From positions 80,328-144,327 of the forward strand of contig JACQXX010000109.1 of the NCBI GenBank assembly GCA_016208495.1: a stretch of DNA of 64,000 nucleotides, written 5' to 3'. Shown in pieces: positions 49,889 through 59,789 of this stretch. How positions within the stretch are numbered: the first letter of the stretch is position 1; every line of letters begins with the position of its first letter. This DNA is from Acidobacteriota bacterium. GTDB taxonomy: Bacteria; Acidobacteriota; Blastocatellia; Chloracidobacteriales; Chloracidobacteriaceae. Both the position numbers and the translations under genes were made by a program. Under the pieces are notes generated by a model. That model had not been told where the DNA came from. It did not search any database and saw only the letters and a list, made by a program, of their open reading frames with translations.

Positions 49889-50333
49889 GGTATCCAAGCC
49901 ATTGGAGGCCACGGCGAGTGGTGAAGAGTTCGGTGATGGCATCCTGCTTCACAAGTTCAAGAAACCGCCGGAGTCTGTGATTTCGAGTTGTGCTCCAGAG
50001 AATTTCAAGGAACTCAGTTCGTGCATCAGGTGAAAGAACCGCAAACCCGTGTTTTGATTTCTGAAGTGAAGCGGTATCAAGCATTTGCAAACCATTCCGG
50101 TAAACCGGCAACCATGTCTGGTCAGTTGCCAGACGTGATTCAATGAGGGAAATAACAGCCGTTCCGCTCGCTCCTGGTGATTTGTCATCCGCCGGGAGCA
50201 CTGTTTCAACTAGCGCCGCCAGTGCGCGCCGTTCCTGGGTGGAAAATCGGAAACGGCCAGTGAGGGCACTTCCCTGCCCGTGGGAAAAACACCATAAACC
50301 AAAGATGAATTGAAACCATTGGCGACGAGTCAT
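49872..50333 (-). CDS. Gluconate 2-dehydrogenase subunit 3 family protein
   Basis: A 153-residue protein. The N-terminus MTRRQWFQFIFG is Tat-like (Arg-Arg followed by a hydrophobic stretch). Downstream, LAALVETVLPADDKSPGA near residue 45 is the family signature. It normally pairs with a GMC dehydrogenase subunit and lets it be exported. The matching GMC gene is at 46436-48049, which here is separated by an AT-rich segment and an unrelated gene. The gene ends in a heptamer repeat and begins next to a GTTCAGG array. Confidence 0.85.
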   Translation of the reverse strand: MTRRQWFQFIFGLWCFSHGQGSALTGRFRFSTQERRALAALVETVLPADDKSPGASGTAVISLIESRLATDQTWLPVYRNGLQMLDTASLQKSKHGFAVLSPDARTEFLEILWSTTRNHRLRRFLELVKQDAITELFTTRRGLQWLGYRLNEE

Positions 50334-50340
50334 GGTGGGG

Positions 50341-50572
50341 TTCAGGGTTCAGGGTTCAGGGTTCAGGGTTCAGGGTTCAGGGTTCCTAATCCCCCCGGAT
50401 TTTGTGGGGTAAGCTCAAAAATGAGTCCAAAAGCCGTAAAAATGGCCTATTTTGAGCTGTATTACCTGTTACCCACAAAAATGTGGGTTAGCTAAGTCCT
50501 TTGTTTTCAATAGAGGACTAATCACCCCACAAAATCCGGGGGGATTAGCAGGGTTCAGGGTTCAGGGTTCAG
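50341..50572. repeat. GTTCAGG array split by an inserted element
   Basis: Heptamer copies at 50341-50385 and 50550-50572 flank a 163-bp palindromic element. The right part ends at TTTTCGAA, the same junction as at 24309. Confidence 0.9.
50386..50548. mobile_element. 163-bp element with 25-bp perfect inverted ends
   Basis: Ends at 50386-50410 and 50524-50548 are perfect inverted repeats of 25 bp (CTAATCCCCCCGGATTTTG plus six bases). The 113-base interior has a ACCCACA/TGTGGGT hairpin and no coding frame. It interrupts a GTTCAGG array, so the array was there first or the two arrived together. MITE-like; no target duplication is certain. Confidence 0.75.
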
Positions 50573-50636
50573 GGTTTTCGAATTTATGTCCTTTTCGTCC
50601 TTTATGTCCTTTTGGCCTTTCCCTGAACCCTGTTTT

Positions 50637-51863
50637 TCACTTTTTCTCAAGCTCCCGGTTGCGGGCTTCGACACCGGCTTTGGCCTGTGCCAGTGATGGG
50701 ACGTTGAGACGGGCCCGTTCTTCATCGGTAACCGCTTTTTCATCAATCGGATCCATGGTCCACTTCCCGTCCCTCATCGTTGATTGCGTGCCGTAGATTT
50801 GCGGCTTGCCGATGCTCCACAGATAGCGATCTTTGGTGGCGGCACTGATCCAGCGGGCATCATAGCCAAGCTCAATCGCTTTGAGCGCCATCTGGTGGGC
50901 TTTGTCATAATCTTCGGGCTTGCTGCCATGTTGGAAGACAAACGCGGCGTGGTAAAAATCCTTGCCAACCTTTAATTCACCTTTGTCCAGCATTTCCTGA
51001 ACCCGTTTGCGGTGGGCTTCATCGCGTTTGCTGACGACTTCCCAATCAATCTTTGGGCTCAGCCGGTCACCCTGGTCTTCATCAAACATCAACAAAAGTT
51101 CATAGTTGACGCCTTCAGCTTTAGCTCTGGTTTCTTGCTTCTTTTTGGCCTGATCAATGATTTTCGACCAGCGGGCATCTTCGCGGAGTGAAATCAAATC
51201 CTGGTCGTTCGAAATGTGCCGAACGCGGTCAAAGCCTTCATCAATCGCGATTTCCAGGAATCGAAACGCATCCTCTTTCAGCCCAGCTAATGCCATGGCA
51301 CACGAGGCGTCATAAAACACCCCCGCTTCGGGAATGCCAGCACTGATCGCCTCTTTAAAGAATTTGGCGCTTTCCGCATAGTTTTTCTGCTGGTAGGCCG
51401 CATTTCCTTTGGCATGAAATTCCGAGTAGGGTCGGCTATCCACATACCAGTTGTCAGCCTGGAAGTAAAAATACCGCCGGTTTTGAAGGCCGGTCCGGGC
51501 ATCAATTTGGAGGGAAAACACGGCTTTGGTGCAATCGTTATTCAACTCCGGTGACCTTCCCAGACAGTCTTTCAGAAATGGCAACAACTTTTGAAGCCGG
51601 AGGGTGTTTTCTTTCAAGAAAGTCTCGGTCAAAGCCTGTTCCGGAATGCTTCCCGGTGGAAGAGCCGACCTGAAAAACCCACGATAGTCTTTGGCTTCCA
51701 GTAGCGCGACATTCTTTTTGATGGACTCTGCCAGAAGGTGTTGGCGGGATTGGATCTCAGCCGGTGAAAGCGCTGGTGGTTGTGTCTCCTGCAAGAAAGC
51801 CAGGACTGGCATCGTGAGACAAAAAACACAGATCAACATTGAGAACAAAAACTTGAGTTTCAT
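50637..51863 (-). CDS. Exported TPR and DUF6624-like protein
   Basis: A 408-residue protein with a signal peptide (FLFSMLICVFCLTMPVLA). A helical N-terminal domain is followed by a TPR-like pair near residues 150-215 (GNAAYQQKNYAESAKFFKEA). The C-terminal 150 residues (LLLMFDEDQGDR, DFYHAAFVFQHG, AKGDRYLWSIG-like motif as TKDRYLWSIGKPQ) resemble DUF6624, of unknown role. It overlaps the preceding glycosyltransferase gene by four bases (ATGA), which suggests translational coupling. Confidence 0.75.
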   Translation of the reverse strand: MKLKFLFSMLICVFCLTMPVLAFLQETQPPALSPAEIQSRQHLLAESIKKNVALLEAKDYRGFFRSALPPGSIPEQALTETFLKENTLRLQKLLPFLKDCLGRSPELNNDCTKAVFSLQIDARTGLQNRRYFYFQADNWYVDSRPYSEFHAKGNAAYQQKNYAESAKFFKEAISAGIPEAGVFYDASCAMALAGLKEDAFRFLEIAIDEGFDRVRHISNDQDLISLREDARWSKIIDQAKKKQETRAKAEGVNYELLLMFDEDQGDRLSPKIDWEVVSKRDEAHRKRVQEMLDKGELKVGKDFYHAAFVFQHGSKPEDYDKAHQMALKAIELGYDARWISAATKDRYLWSIGKPQIYGTQSTMRDGKWTMDPIDEKAVTDEERARLNVPSLAQAKAGVEARNRELEKK

Positions 51864-53407
51864 CCTGATTCTTTATCCTTGGTGGAAAATGATTGGGGCG
51901 GTACCAGTGTTTGGCGCGGATGCGGGTGTTTCACTCGTCGAACATACATTTGTTCCACAATCAATGCCACCACAAACCCGCCATGGATGAGCCATAACCG
52001 CCAGGGTTCCTCGATACCATCGCCGCGAATATACACCCAGTAGGACAACAAACACAGCGCTGAATACACCACCCAGGCAAACCGTTGTCCGGCAAGGGCT
52101 AACGGCAATACCCAGACCAGATACCAGGGCATTACAGCCGAACTAAAGAAGAGGATTCCGCCGATGGCCAGCAAGGATGTGTGCACCAGATCGAGCGCTG
52201 ATTCACTGACGTGCGTTCGATAGAGCCACACCAGCAATCCCAGGTAACACACTCCACCAGCCACTTTGCCAGCCGTTGAAGGATTGATTGACGGCATCAA
52301 CCACACCGCCAGCCACCGCACCAGTTCAAAAAAACCGGGGTTGAAAATCCACTCCTGTGAATAAGTTCCAAGCCCGCCCAGCAGGTTGTCCCCAGTGATG
52401 ACAAATGGCAGGACACCAGCCACCGTTCCTAAACCGCAGACAATGACACCGGTCCAGCCCAGGCGTTTCCAAATCAGAAACACCAGAACTGCCGGTGCGA
52501 GCTTGGCCAAAATTCCACCCGCCAGCCAGACGCCGGCCCAAAGCGGTTTCATTTTCACGAGCGCCAGAACAGCCAGGACAATCATCAAGGCTGGTATGAC
52601 ATCGGCGTGAGCGGAACCAACGATCTCCTTGATCACCAGTGGGTTCCAGGCATATCCCGCCAGCAGCCAGACGGGCTGGTTCAGAGCTTTCAACAAACTG
52701 AGCAGCACCAGGCACAGGCCAACATCACACACCAGAAGAATGAGTTTCCACACCAGGACGCTCCCAGGCGCCACCGCATGCGACAGCCGAAAGGCAGCCT
52801 GCAGTAATGGCGGGTAGACCGTTCGAATTTCTTTATAGTTGAGGTTGTCCCAGATGTCGCTCCAGGTATCGGTCGGAAAAAGCTGTTCTTCAAGGTCGGG
52901 GTTGGCTTCAAACACAACTCCAGATCCTGGTTCAAGTTCCGCCGGAGCACAGGCATAAGGGTTGATGCCCGCTGATTGCACATGCCCGTCCCAGAGATAG
53001 CGCCACACGTCGTGGTCATAGAGCAAAAAACGGTCAAAGACGACTTCCGTGCCGGTCACGTCAGCCTTCAGTTTTTCCCAGGTCACGCCATCACTGATTC
53101 CGGCTGGGAGCAAAAAAATCCGGAAAACAATCGCCGCACCCACAATCCAGCCAACCAGCCAACGTGGAGAAACGCGGCTTCCAATCCGCTTCAATAGCCA
53201 AAGAACCAAACCATAGAAAAGAAAGGCGACTCCAAACACGCTGAGAAACTTGAAAACGGCGGCTTCCCCCCCGATACTGCTCAGACCAAATCCACCAAGC
53301 CAGTAACAACCACCAAGCCCCATCGTGAGCAAGCCGAGGCTCGCAAGCTGCAGGTTCTCACCCGATCTGGAATTGCTCTGAAACATCTGTTGAGGCTCCG
53401 TCCCCAT
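51860..53407 (-). CDS. Polytopic membrane glycosyltransferase (GT87/DUF2029-like)
   Basis: A 515-residue protein with about ten to twelve helices. Motifs NPYACAPAELEPG (near residue 150), YPPLLQAAFRLSHA and WNPLVIKEIVGSAHADV are typical of the polyprenol-phosphate-dependent mannosyltransferase group related to GT87. The first periplasmic loop carries acidic residues (ISDGVTWEKL). Its ATG overlaps that of the divergent TPR-CHAT gene by two bases, within CATG. An alternative ATG is at 53386 (GGAG nine bases before). It is followed by a coupled DUF6624-like gene. Confidence 0.82.
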   Translation of the reverse strand: MGTEPQQMFQSNSRSGENLQLASLGLLTMGLGGCYWLGGFGLSSIGGEAAVFKFLSVFGVAFLFYGLVLWLLKRIGSRVSPRWLVGWIVGAAIVFRIFLLPAGISDGVTWEKLKADVTGTEVVFDRFLLYDHDVWRYLWDGHVQSAGINPYACAPAELEPGSGVVFEANPDLEEQLFPTDTWSDIWDNLNYKEIRTVYPPLLQAAFRLSHAVAPGSVLVWKLILLVCDVGLCLVLLSLLKALNQPVWLLAGYAWNPLVIKEIVGSAHADVIPALMIVLAVLALVKMKPLWAGVWLAGGILAKLAPAVLVFLIWKRLGWTGVIVCGLGTVAGVLPFVITGDNLLGGLGTYSQEWIFNPGFFELVRWLAVWLMPSINPSTAGKVAGGVCYLGLLVWLYRTHVSESALDLVHTSLLAIGGILFFSSAVMPWYLVWVLPLALAGQRFAWVVYSALCLLSYWVYIRGDGIEEPWRLWLIHGGFVVALIVEQMYVRRVKHPHPRQTLVPPQSFSTKDKESG

Positions 53408-56400
53408 GAAAATCCTGTCCGTGCTTCTCAGTCTGTGTTTATTGCTTCCGATAGTGCCGGTTTTGGCCCAAGACCCCGCACCAGTTTCACTTCCGCCGGA
53501 TGCTCAATCCCTGGAGGTTGGAAAACCAATCACCGCCACCATCAAAGGAACCGAGCGCCACACCTATCGCCTGCGATTGGCCAAAGGCCAGTTTTGTCTG
53601 GTCCAGGTTGAGCAACTGGGGGGTGATTTGGTACTTGAATGGTTTGCCAGTGACGGCACCAGTCTTGGATTGACCAATCGGCGTCTCAGCATGGGCACGG
53701 AACAGGCGGTCTTTCTGGCCGAACAATCCTCTCTCGATGTGAAACTGGAGGTCCGCCCACGACTTCAGCCTGTCAATCCACGCGAGTATCGAATTCAAAT
53801 CGCTGAGGTGCGCGAAGCCACTCAGTATGACACGTTGGCGGTGGCTGCCCAGCAGGCTTATCGGCAAGCTGGTCAGTTCAGTGACAATAAAGCCGGTAAA
53901 CCGGATTATCAAAAAGCGATTGAAAAATACCAGTCCGCGCTGAATTTGTACCGGTTGATTCCCGACCCGGTTGGTGAAGGGTATGCCCTCCATCACATCG
54001 CTCGGGCACATATGCGGCTTAACCAGCGCGATAAAGCCCTCGATTTTTTCCAACAGGCCCTCAAGGTATGGGACGCCAATCAGAACAAACTTGACCGGGC
54101 AATCACGTTAAACAGTTTGTGTTTTTTCTATATCAACATCGGGGAACTGACCAAATCAGCCATGGTGGCCCGGGAAGCCATCGAAATCTTTCGCCAGTTT
54201 CAGGATCAGGATGGTGAGGCTGGCACCCTCAATAATCTGGCAAACACGCTGACCTATCTGGGTGACATACGTCAGGGTCAGGAGTGCCTGAATCGGGTCC
54301 TGGCCATTGATCAAGCCAACGGGTCACTCTTTGATCAGGCAACAACGCTCAATAACCTGGCTGGAACCTATGACAAACTGGGTGAAACCCAACGTGCCCG
54401 TGCCTGTTATGAACAGGCACTCGAACTGCGCCGGTTCGCCAAAGATCGTCAGGGCGAGGCATTTACCTTGATCAATATCAGTGTGAATGAAAGCAGGCTC
54501 TCAAATTTCCAGCAAGCCATTCAGCTTATCCAACAGGCTCAGGGAATTCTCAAAGAACTCAACGATCAGGAAGGCCAGGCTTATGTATTTAGCAATCTCG
54601 CCTTGTACTACAAACAACTCGGTGATCCGGCCAGAACGCTCGAATATATGAACGAAGCGGCCAGTTTGTGGAAAACCCTCGGCAGTCAACGTCAATATGC
54701 CAATATGATGGTTGGTCTAGGCCGGTTCCATGCTGAAACCAGTGACTATGCTCAGGCCAAGAAGTACTATACCCAGGCTCTTGACCTGAGTCGTACCCAG
54801 GGCTATGCATCCATTCAAGAGTACGGGTTGACCAATCTCGGTGTGGTATTTCTCAAAGAACACGATTTCGCCCAGGCGGAAAAATGTTTTTCCGAGGCAC
54901 TCGCCGTAAACCAAAAAACCAATGATCTGATCGGGCGGGCCTTTCTGTTTGACAATCTTGCTGACCTCAACATTGAAAAGAAAGACTACCAGGCTGCACG
55001 TCAGTACCTGGAACAGTCACTGGCCCTCAATACCCAGGTGGCGTATGCGGCCAACATTGCTGAAAACATGTACTCCATCGCCATTGTTGACCGCCAGGAG
55101 GGCAAACTCCTTGATGCCCTTAACCGCATGGAACAGGCCATTCCCTTGTTTGAACAAATCCGGTCAAGGGTTGATGACCAGCGGTTACGGACGACCTATT
55201 TTTCCTCTAATCAGATTTTTTATGACTTTTACCTGCAACTGTTGATGGATCTCCATGAGCAATTCCCAGAGCAAGGGTATGCGGCCCTGGCATTACAAGC
55301 CAAAGAGCGTGCCACGGCTCGCGGTTTGATTGAACTGCTTCGAGAAGCCAAAACCGATATCCGTCAGGGTGTCGACCCACACCTGATCCAACGGGAAGCC
55401 GAGTTGAATCAACGGTTAGGCGATAAAGCCACCCGAATCACCGAGTTCCTGAGCCGTAATACCCCATCCAGTTTAAAAGAAAGTGTGGAACGTGAATTTG
55501 CCGAGCTCAATGCTGAGTACCGACAAGTCCAGGCTGAAATCCGTCAAAAAAGCCCAGGGTATGCCGCCATCACCCAGAATCAATCAGCGACCCTGGCCGA
55601 CATTCAAAATCAGTTGCTCGATGACACGACCCAACTGGTGGAATTTGCCCTGACACCAGAAGAAAGTTTCGTCTGGCTTGTATCGCGACAGTCCATTGAA
55701 GTTTTTTCACTTCCACCGAAAGATGAAATCGAACGCCGCGCCAGCCGGGTGTATGAGCTACTGACCGTGCGCAACCTGTCCGTGACCACCACCCACGACC
55801 GTAAAGTCCAAATTGCCAAAGCTGATCTGGCTTTTCCAGCGGCAGCTCGCGAATTGAGCCAGCTTTTATTTGGCCAGTTCGCCAACAAACTCACCAAAAA
55901 ACGATTGTTGATTGTTCCGGATGGCCGATTGCAATCAATTCCATTTGGAGCGTTACCACTCCCATCGAACCAGACCAAATCAGCCACTGAACAGCCTTTT
56001 TTGATTGAACAGCACGAACTGGTGGTGCTTCCCTCGGCCACCACCCTGCTGGTCAAACGTCAGCAACCAGCCGCCCCACCCCAGCTTCAATCCAAAAAAG
56101 TACTGGTGGTGGCGGATCCGGTTTTTGATCTTCAGGACTCAAGAATGGCTGAAGTCATCAAAAATAGGCCGGATGCAATGCTTGCTGAGGCTCGAAACCT
56201 GAAATCACTGGCCGAAATCCCGACCACCAATGCCATCCAACGACTGGTGTTTACCCGTCAGGAAGCCACGCAAATTTCACGATTACTCAAGCCCGATGAA
56301 GGAAAACAACTGCTTGATTTTGATGCCAGTCGCCAAACCGTACTCGCCGAAAACCTCAACGACTATCGCATGCTGCATTTTGCAACCCACGGTATTTTTA

Positions 56401-56813
56401 ACCGCCAGACCCCGGAACTTTCCGGTCTCGTTTTGAGCCAGATCAATCGGAACGGAGAACCTGAAAATGGCTTTTTGAGCCTGACAGACGTGTTTAATCT
56501 CCGACTCAACTCCGATTTGGTGGTCCTCAGCGCCTGTCAAACCGCCCTTGGCACCAACTATTGGGGAGAAGGCATGGTCGGGTTGACTCGTGGTTTTCTC
56601 TATGCCGGAACCAATCGGGTTGTTTCCAGTTTATGGATGGTTGACGATAGCGCCACCAGCGAATTGATGACCGAGTTTTACCGCCGAATGCTCGGCAAAG
56701 ACCGTCTGTCCCCAGCAGCAGCACTCCGAGCAGCGCAACTTAAAATGCTCAACCGGTCCAACCGTAAGCACCCGTTTTACTGGGCTGCTTTTCAGGTTCA
56801 GGGCGAATTCTGA
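53406..56813 (+). CDS. Secreted TPR-CHAT caspase-like protease
   Basis: A 1135-residue exported protein. A signal peptide (LSVLLSLCLLLPIVPVLA) precedes a PPC-like beta domain (about 40-150; HTYRLRLAKGQF). About ten TPRs follow (155-640). The C-terminal CHAT domain has both caspase-fold catalytic residues: His in MLHFATHGIF near 993 and Cys in VVLSACQTALG near 1043, then GLTRGFLYAGTNRVVSSLW. It probably cleaves proteins recognised by the TPRs, or acts outside the cytoplasm. GAGG lies ten bases before the ATG. The divergent glycosyltransferase starts on the same CATG. Substrate is unknown. Confidence 0.92.
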   Translation: MKILSVLLSLCLLLPIVPVLAQDPAPVSLPPDAQSLEVGKPITATIKGTERHTYRLRLAKGQFCLVQVEQLGGDLVLEWFASDGTSLGLTNRRLSMGTEQAVFLAEQSSLDVKLEVRPRLQPVNPREYRIQIAEVREATQYDTLAVAAQQAYRQAGQFSDNKAGKPDYQKAIEKYQSALNLYRLIPDPVGEGYALHHIARAHMRLNQRDKALDFFQQALKVWDANQNKLDRAITLNSLCFFYINIGELTKSAMVAREAIEIFRQFQDQDGEAGTLNNLANTLTYLGDIRQGQECLNRVLAIDQANGSLFDQATTLNNLAGTYDKLGETQRARACYEQALELRRFAKDRQGEAFTLINISVNESRLSNFQQAIQLIQQAQGILKELNDQEGQAYVFSNLALYYKQLGDPARTLEYMNEAASLWKTLGSQRQYANMMVGLGRFHAETSDYAQAKKYYTQALDLSRTQGYASIQEYGLTNLGVVFLKEHDFAQAEKCFSEALAVNQKTNDLIGRAFLFDNLADLNIEKKDYQAARQYLEQSLALNTQVAYAANIAENMYSIAIVDRQEGKLLDALNRMEQAIPLFEQIRSRVDDQRLRTTYFSSNQIFYDFYLQLLMDLHEQFPEQGYAALALQAKERATARGLIELLREAKTDIRQGVDPHLIQREAELNQRLGDKATRITEFLSRNTPSSLKESVEREFAELNAEYRQVQAEIRQKSPGYAAITQNQSATLADIQNQLLDDTTQLVEFALTPEESFVWLVSRQSIEVFSLPPKDEIERRASRVYELLTVRNLSVTTTHDRKVQIAKADLAFPAAARELSQLLFGQFANKLTKKRLLIVPDGRLQSIPFGALPLPSNQTKSATEQPFLIEQHELVVLPSATTLLVKRQQPAAPPQLQSKKVLVVADPVFDLQDSRMAEVIKNRPDAMLAEARNLKSLAEIPTTNAIQRLVFTRQEATQISRLLKPDEGKQLLDFDASRQTVLAENLNDYRMLHFATHGIFNRQTPELSGLVLSQINRNGEPENGFLSLTDVFNLRLNSDLVVLSACQTALGTNYWGEGMVGLTRGFLYAGTNRVVSSLWMVDDSATSELMTEFYRRMLGKDRLSPAAALRAAQLKMLNRSNRKHPFYWAAFQVQGEF

Positions 56814-56830
56814 GCGAAGTAGCGTAACCG

Positions 56831-57136
56831 GAGCGAGTAGTGAGTAGCGAGTAGCGAGTAGGTCAATCCAAGAAATCTTTTTTGATATCGCTATAGATTT
56901 TCAGAATAAGAAACCACGGAATACACGGAATACACAGAAAATAAATCCAAATTTTTCAATAATTTCTGAGATTCCAATGAAATACGAACCGAGGAAATAT
57001 TTATCTGAAAAACTATCTAACCCCAGACTCAATTTTCCAAAGCCAATAGTCTAAAGAACTCATACTGTTTTGGTTTTACTACTCGCTACTCACTACTCGC
57101 TATTCGCTCTGGTTGCACTACTCACTACTCGCTCTG
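56831..57136. repeat. Palindromic heptamer cassette with GAGTAGC arms
   Basis: The left arm (56831-56861) starts 15 bases after the CHAT gene stop. The complementary right arm is at 57077-57136 (CTACTCG units). Between them lie AT-rich DNA and ACCACGGAATACACGGAAT, similar to the MITE interior but without its ends. No gene is supported in this 400-base gap. Confidence 0.85.
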
Positions 57137-57227
57137 AAATTGCTATTCCTCTCCCCACTCAGGATTTGCTAAGTTTAGGGTTCCAACTCATCACATCCAG
57201 CCACAGTCTTCATTGTTTGTCAGAGGT

Positions 57228-57826
57228 ATGAAATCGAAACACTCCAAAACCGCACGGTTGGGATGCCGGGAGCGGGCTGAAAAAATACTGCCCGAAGTCA
57301 CTGAAGCCAGAGCTCTGGTGCAGCTTCGCGAGATGAAACAGGCATTTGCCCGCTACATTGGCAAAACGTATGGTCATCTGGCGGTTGATTGCGCCACCTG
57401 CCAGACGCCCTGTTGCGCGGATGCCGAATTTGTCAATGTCAACATCACCCAACTCGAAGCCGTCGCCATGCTGCGCACCATTGAGGCCAGTTCCAATCAT
57501 GGCCCTGAGAAAGTGGCTGAAGTTCTGCGCCGGGCGGAGGCTTCTGTCCGGGAGTATGGACTGACCGATGAAGGCGATTCATTTGAAAAAACCTACGCCT
57601 GTCCGCTGTTTGAACCTGGAAAAGGCTGCCTGGTCCACTGGAAAGCCAAGCCGGCCCCCTGCATTCAACACGGATGCTATGAACGCTGGCAGGATCTGCC
57701 CGAAACGCGTTCGATGCGTCGTGTTGAGCACTCTGTCGCCAAATTGAACGAACAGGTCTATGATGAGCCAGTCGAATATCAAACCATTCCGATCTGGTTG
57801 CTTCGAGTAGCGAAAGAAACCGCTGA

Positions 57827-57839
<13 letters not shown>
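57228..57839 (+). CDS. YkgJ-like Cys-cluster (metal-binding) protein
   Basis: A 203-residue protein of the zinc/iron-chelating YkgJ type. Cys motifs are CATCQTPCC near residue 55 and then CPLFEPGKGCLVH, APCIQHGCYE near 140, giving at least eight Cys in the usual order. It is a cytoplasmic metal-binding protein, perhaps an Fe-S or zinc enzyme; the role is unknown. I chose the ATG over a TTG 15 bases upstream. The stop TGA lies inside the repeat GAATGAAGAA. Confidence 0.8.
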
Positions 57840-58018
<179 letters not shown>

Positions 58019-58053
58019 TTTATCCTTAACTCCTGACTGGGGACAATCAACGC

Positions 58054-59706
58054 ATGCTGAGTCCAGACACACTGTTGCAAAACCGGTATCGCATCCTGCG
58101 TTTGCTTGGCAAAGGTGGCATGGGAGCGGTTTATCAGGCACAGGATGAACGCCTTGGAAGCACGGTCGCGGTCAAACAGGCTTTCTTTGTCGAGGAGGAA
58201 CTTCAGCGGGCGTTCTTACGCGAAGCCCGGCTGCTGGCCAATTTGCGCCATCACGGACTGCCAAAAGTCATTGACCACTTTATGGAAAATGAAGGGCAGT
58301 TTCTGGTCATGGAATTTATTCCGGGCAAAGACCTGCACCAGATGCTCAAAGAGCGCAACACGGCGTTTCCCGTGGCCCAGGTTCTGGATTGGGCCGATCA
58401 ACTGCTTGATGTGCTCGAATTCCTGCACAGCCAGGATCCGCCGATCATCCATCGTGATATCAAGCCCGCCAATATCAAATTGACCTATCGAGGGGAGATC
58501 ATTTTGCTTGATTTTGGGCTGGCGAAGGGATTGCCCTCATCAACCTCATCCCCGCAAACCTCGATCAGTGTGGTTGGGTACAGCGCCGGGTATGCTCCGG
58601 TTGAGCAAATTCAACTGACTGGAACTGATCAGCGAACTGACCTCTATGCCCTCGGCGCCACTTTGTTTCACCTGATGACTGGCTCGGCACCGCCGGATGC
58701 CTTGACTTCCAGAGCCGTCAACCTCGCGATTGGGAATCGGGATCCATTGCGCGGCACGCACGAACTCAATCCCCAGGTGCCAATCAGTGTTGCCACGGTG
58801 CTGGCTCAAGCTCTGGCCTTTAGTCGCGACAACCGGATGGCATCGGCGGTCGAAATGCGGCAAAAACTGCGGGCGGCGAAGATGAATGTTCCCTCAGCCC
58901 CAACTCGCGGCACATCGGTCATCAATTTGGACGATGCACCAACCGTCATTACTCCACGGCAAACGCCCCCTCCAGACTCGGATGAAACCAGGCCCCAAAC
59001 CAAATTGCTTGTTTCCGGAGGGCTGACCCAGACCAGGCCCCCAACCAAAAATCATCTCGGCATGGAGTTTATGTTGGTTCCAGCCGGAGAATTTATGATG
59101 GGCTCACAGGTGTCGGATTATGAGAAACCTCTGCATCTGGTCAAAATTTCAAAGCCTTTTTATCTGGGCAAATTCCCCGTTCTCCAAAAAGAATGGAAAG
59201 CCCTGATGAAAACCAATCCCAGCCGGTATCAGGATGACCTGCTACCTGTTACCAATGTTTCGTGGGATGATGCGCAGCTTTTCATTCAAAAACTGAACCA
59301 GTTACAGGATGGGGTCTACCGGCTTCCAACTGAGGCAGAATGGGAATACGCCTGTCGGGCGGGAAACCATGCCGAATGTGCCGGCGAACTCAAGGAACTG
59401 GGCTGGTTCAAGGAAAATGCCGACAATCGCCCGCACCGGGTTGGGCTCAAAAACCCCAATGCCTTTGGCCTCTATGATATGCATGGCAATATCTGGGAGT
59501 GGTGCGCTGACTGGTACGGATCAAACTACTATGAAAAAAGTCCAGCCCTTGACCCACCCGGTCCCAGCACCGGCTCGTTTCGAATCAATCGTGGCGGGAG
59601 CTGGATGTCGGTCGCGATTCAATGCCGGGCTGGTTTTCGGGGCATGAATGCGCCCGGAACCCAACTCGATTACTTAGGATTTCGTCTCGTACGCCTGATT
59701 TCTTGA
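58054..59706 (+). CDS. Ser/Thr protein kinase fused to an FGE-sulfatase-like domain
   Basis: A 550-residue protein. The kinase domain (5-270) has GKGGMGAVYQA, VAVKQ Lys near 39, HRDIKPANI near 132, DFGLAKG, and an APVEQIQ-like activation segment. A Pro/Thr linker follows. From about residue 330 an FGE-sulfatase fold has GMEFMLVPAGEFMMGS, LPTEAEWEYACRAG, MHGNIWEWCADW, and RGGSWMSVAIQCRAGFR. The second FGE catalytic Cys position is Ser here, so formylglycine formation is unlikely; the domain may bind ligand. Kinase residues are complete. No membrane helix separates the two parts. Confidence 0.92.
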   Translation: MLSPDTLLQNRYRILRLLGKGGMGAVYQAQDERLGSTVAVKQAFFVEEELQRAFLREARLLANLRHHGLPKVIDHFMENEGQFLVMEFIPGKDLHQMLKERNTAFPVAQVLDWADQLLDVLEFLHSQDPPIIHRDIKPANIKLTYRGEIILLDFGLAKGLPSSTSSPQTSISVVGYSAGYAPVEQIQLTGTDQRTDLYALGATLFHLMTGSAPPDALTSRAVNLAIGNRDPLRGTHELNPQVPISVATVLAQALAFSRDNRMASAVEMRQKLRAAKMNVPSAPTRGTSVINLDDAPTVITPRQTPPPDSDETRPQTKLLVSGGLTQTRPPTKNHLGMEFMLVPAGEFMMGSQVSDYEKPLHLVKISKPFYLGKFPVLQKEWKALMKTNPSRYQDDLLPVTNVSWDDAQLFIQKLNQLQDGVYRLPTEAEWEYACRAGNHAECAGELKELGWFKENADNRPHRVGLKNPNAFGLYDMHGNIWEWCADWYGSNYYEKSPALDPPGPSTGSFRINRGGSWMSVAIQCRAGFRGMNAPGTQLDYLGFRLVRLIS

Positions 59707-59789
59707 CTTTTGTGGCGGTACTCTCAACCTTGCCCACTCAAATAGCCAATCATTCTGAACCATTTCATACTGAACATTCGATTGAAACT

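Noticed and set aside
56906..56945. Third MITE copy
   Set aside because: It shares only the CACGGAA-type nonamers; terminal repeats and TA duplication are absent.
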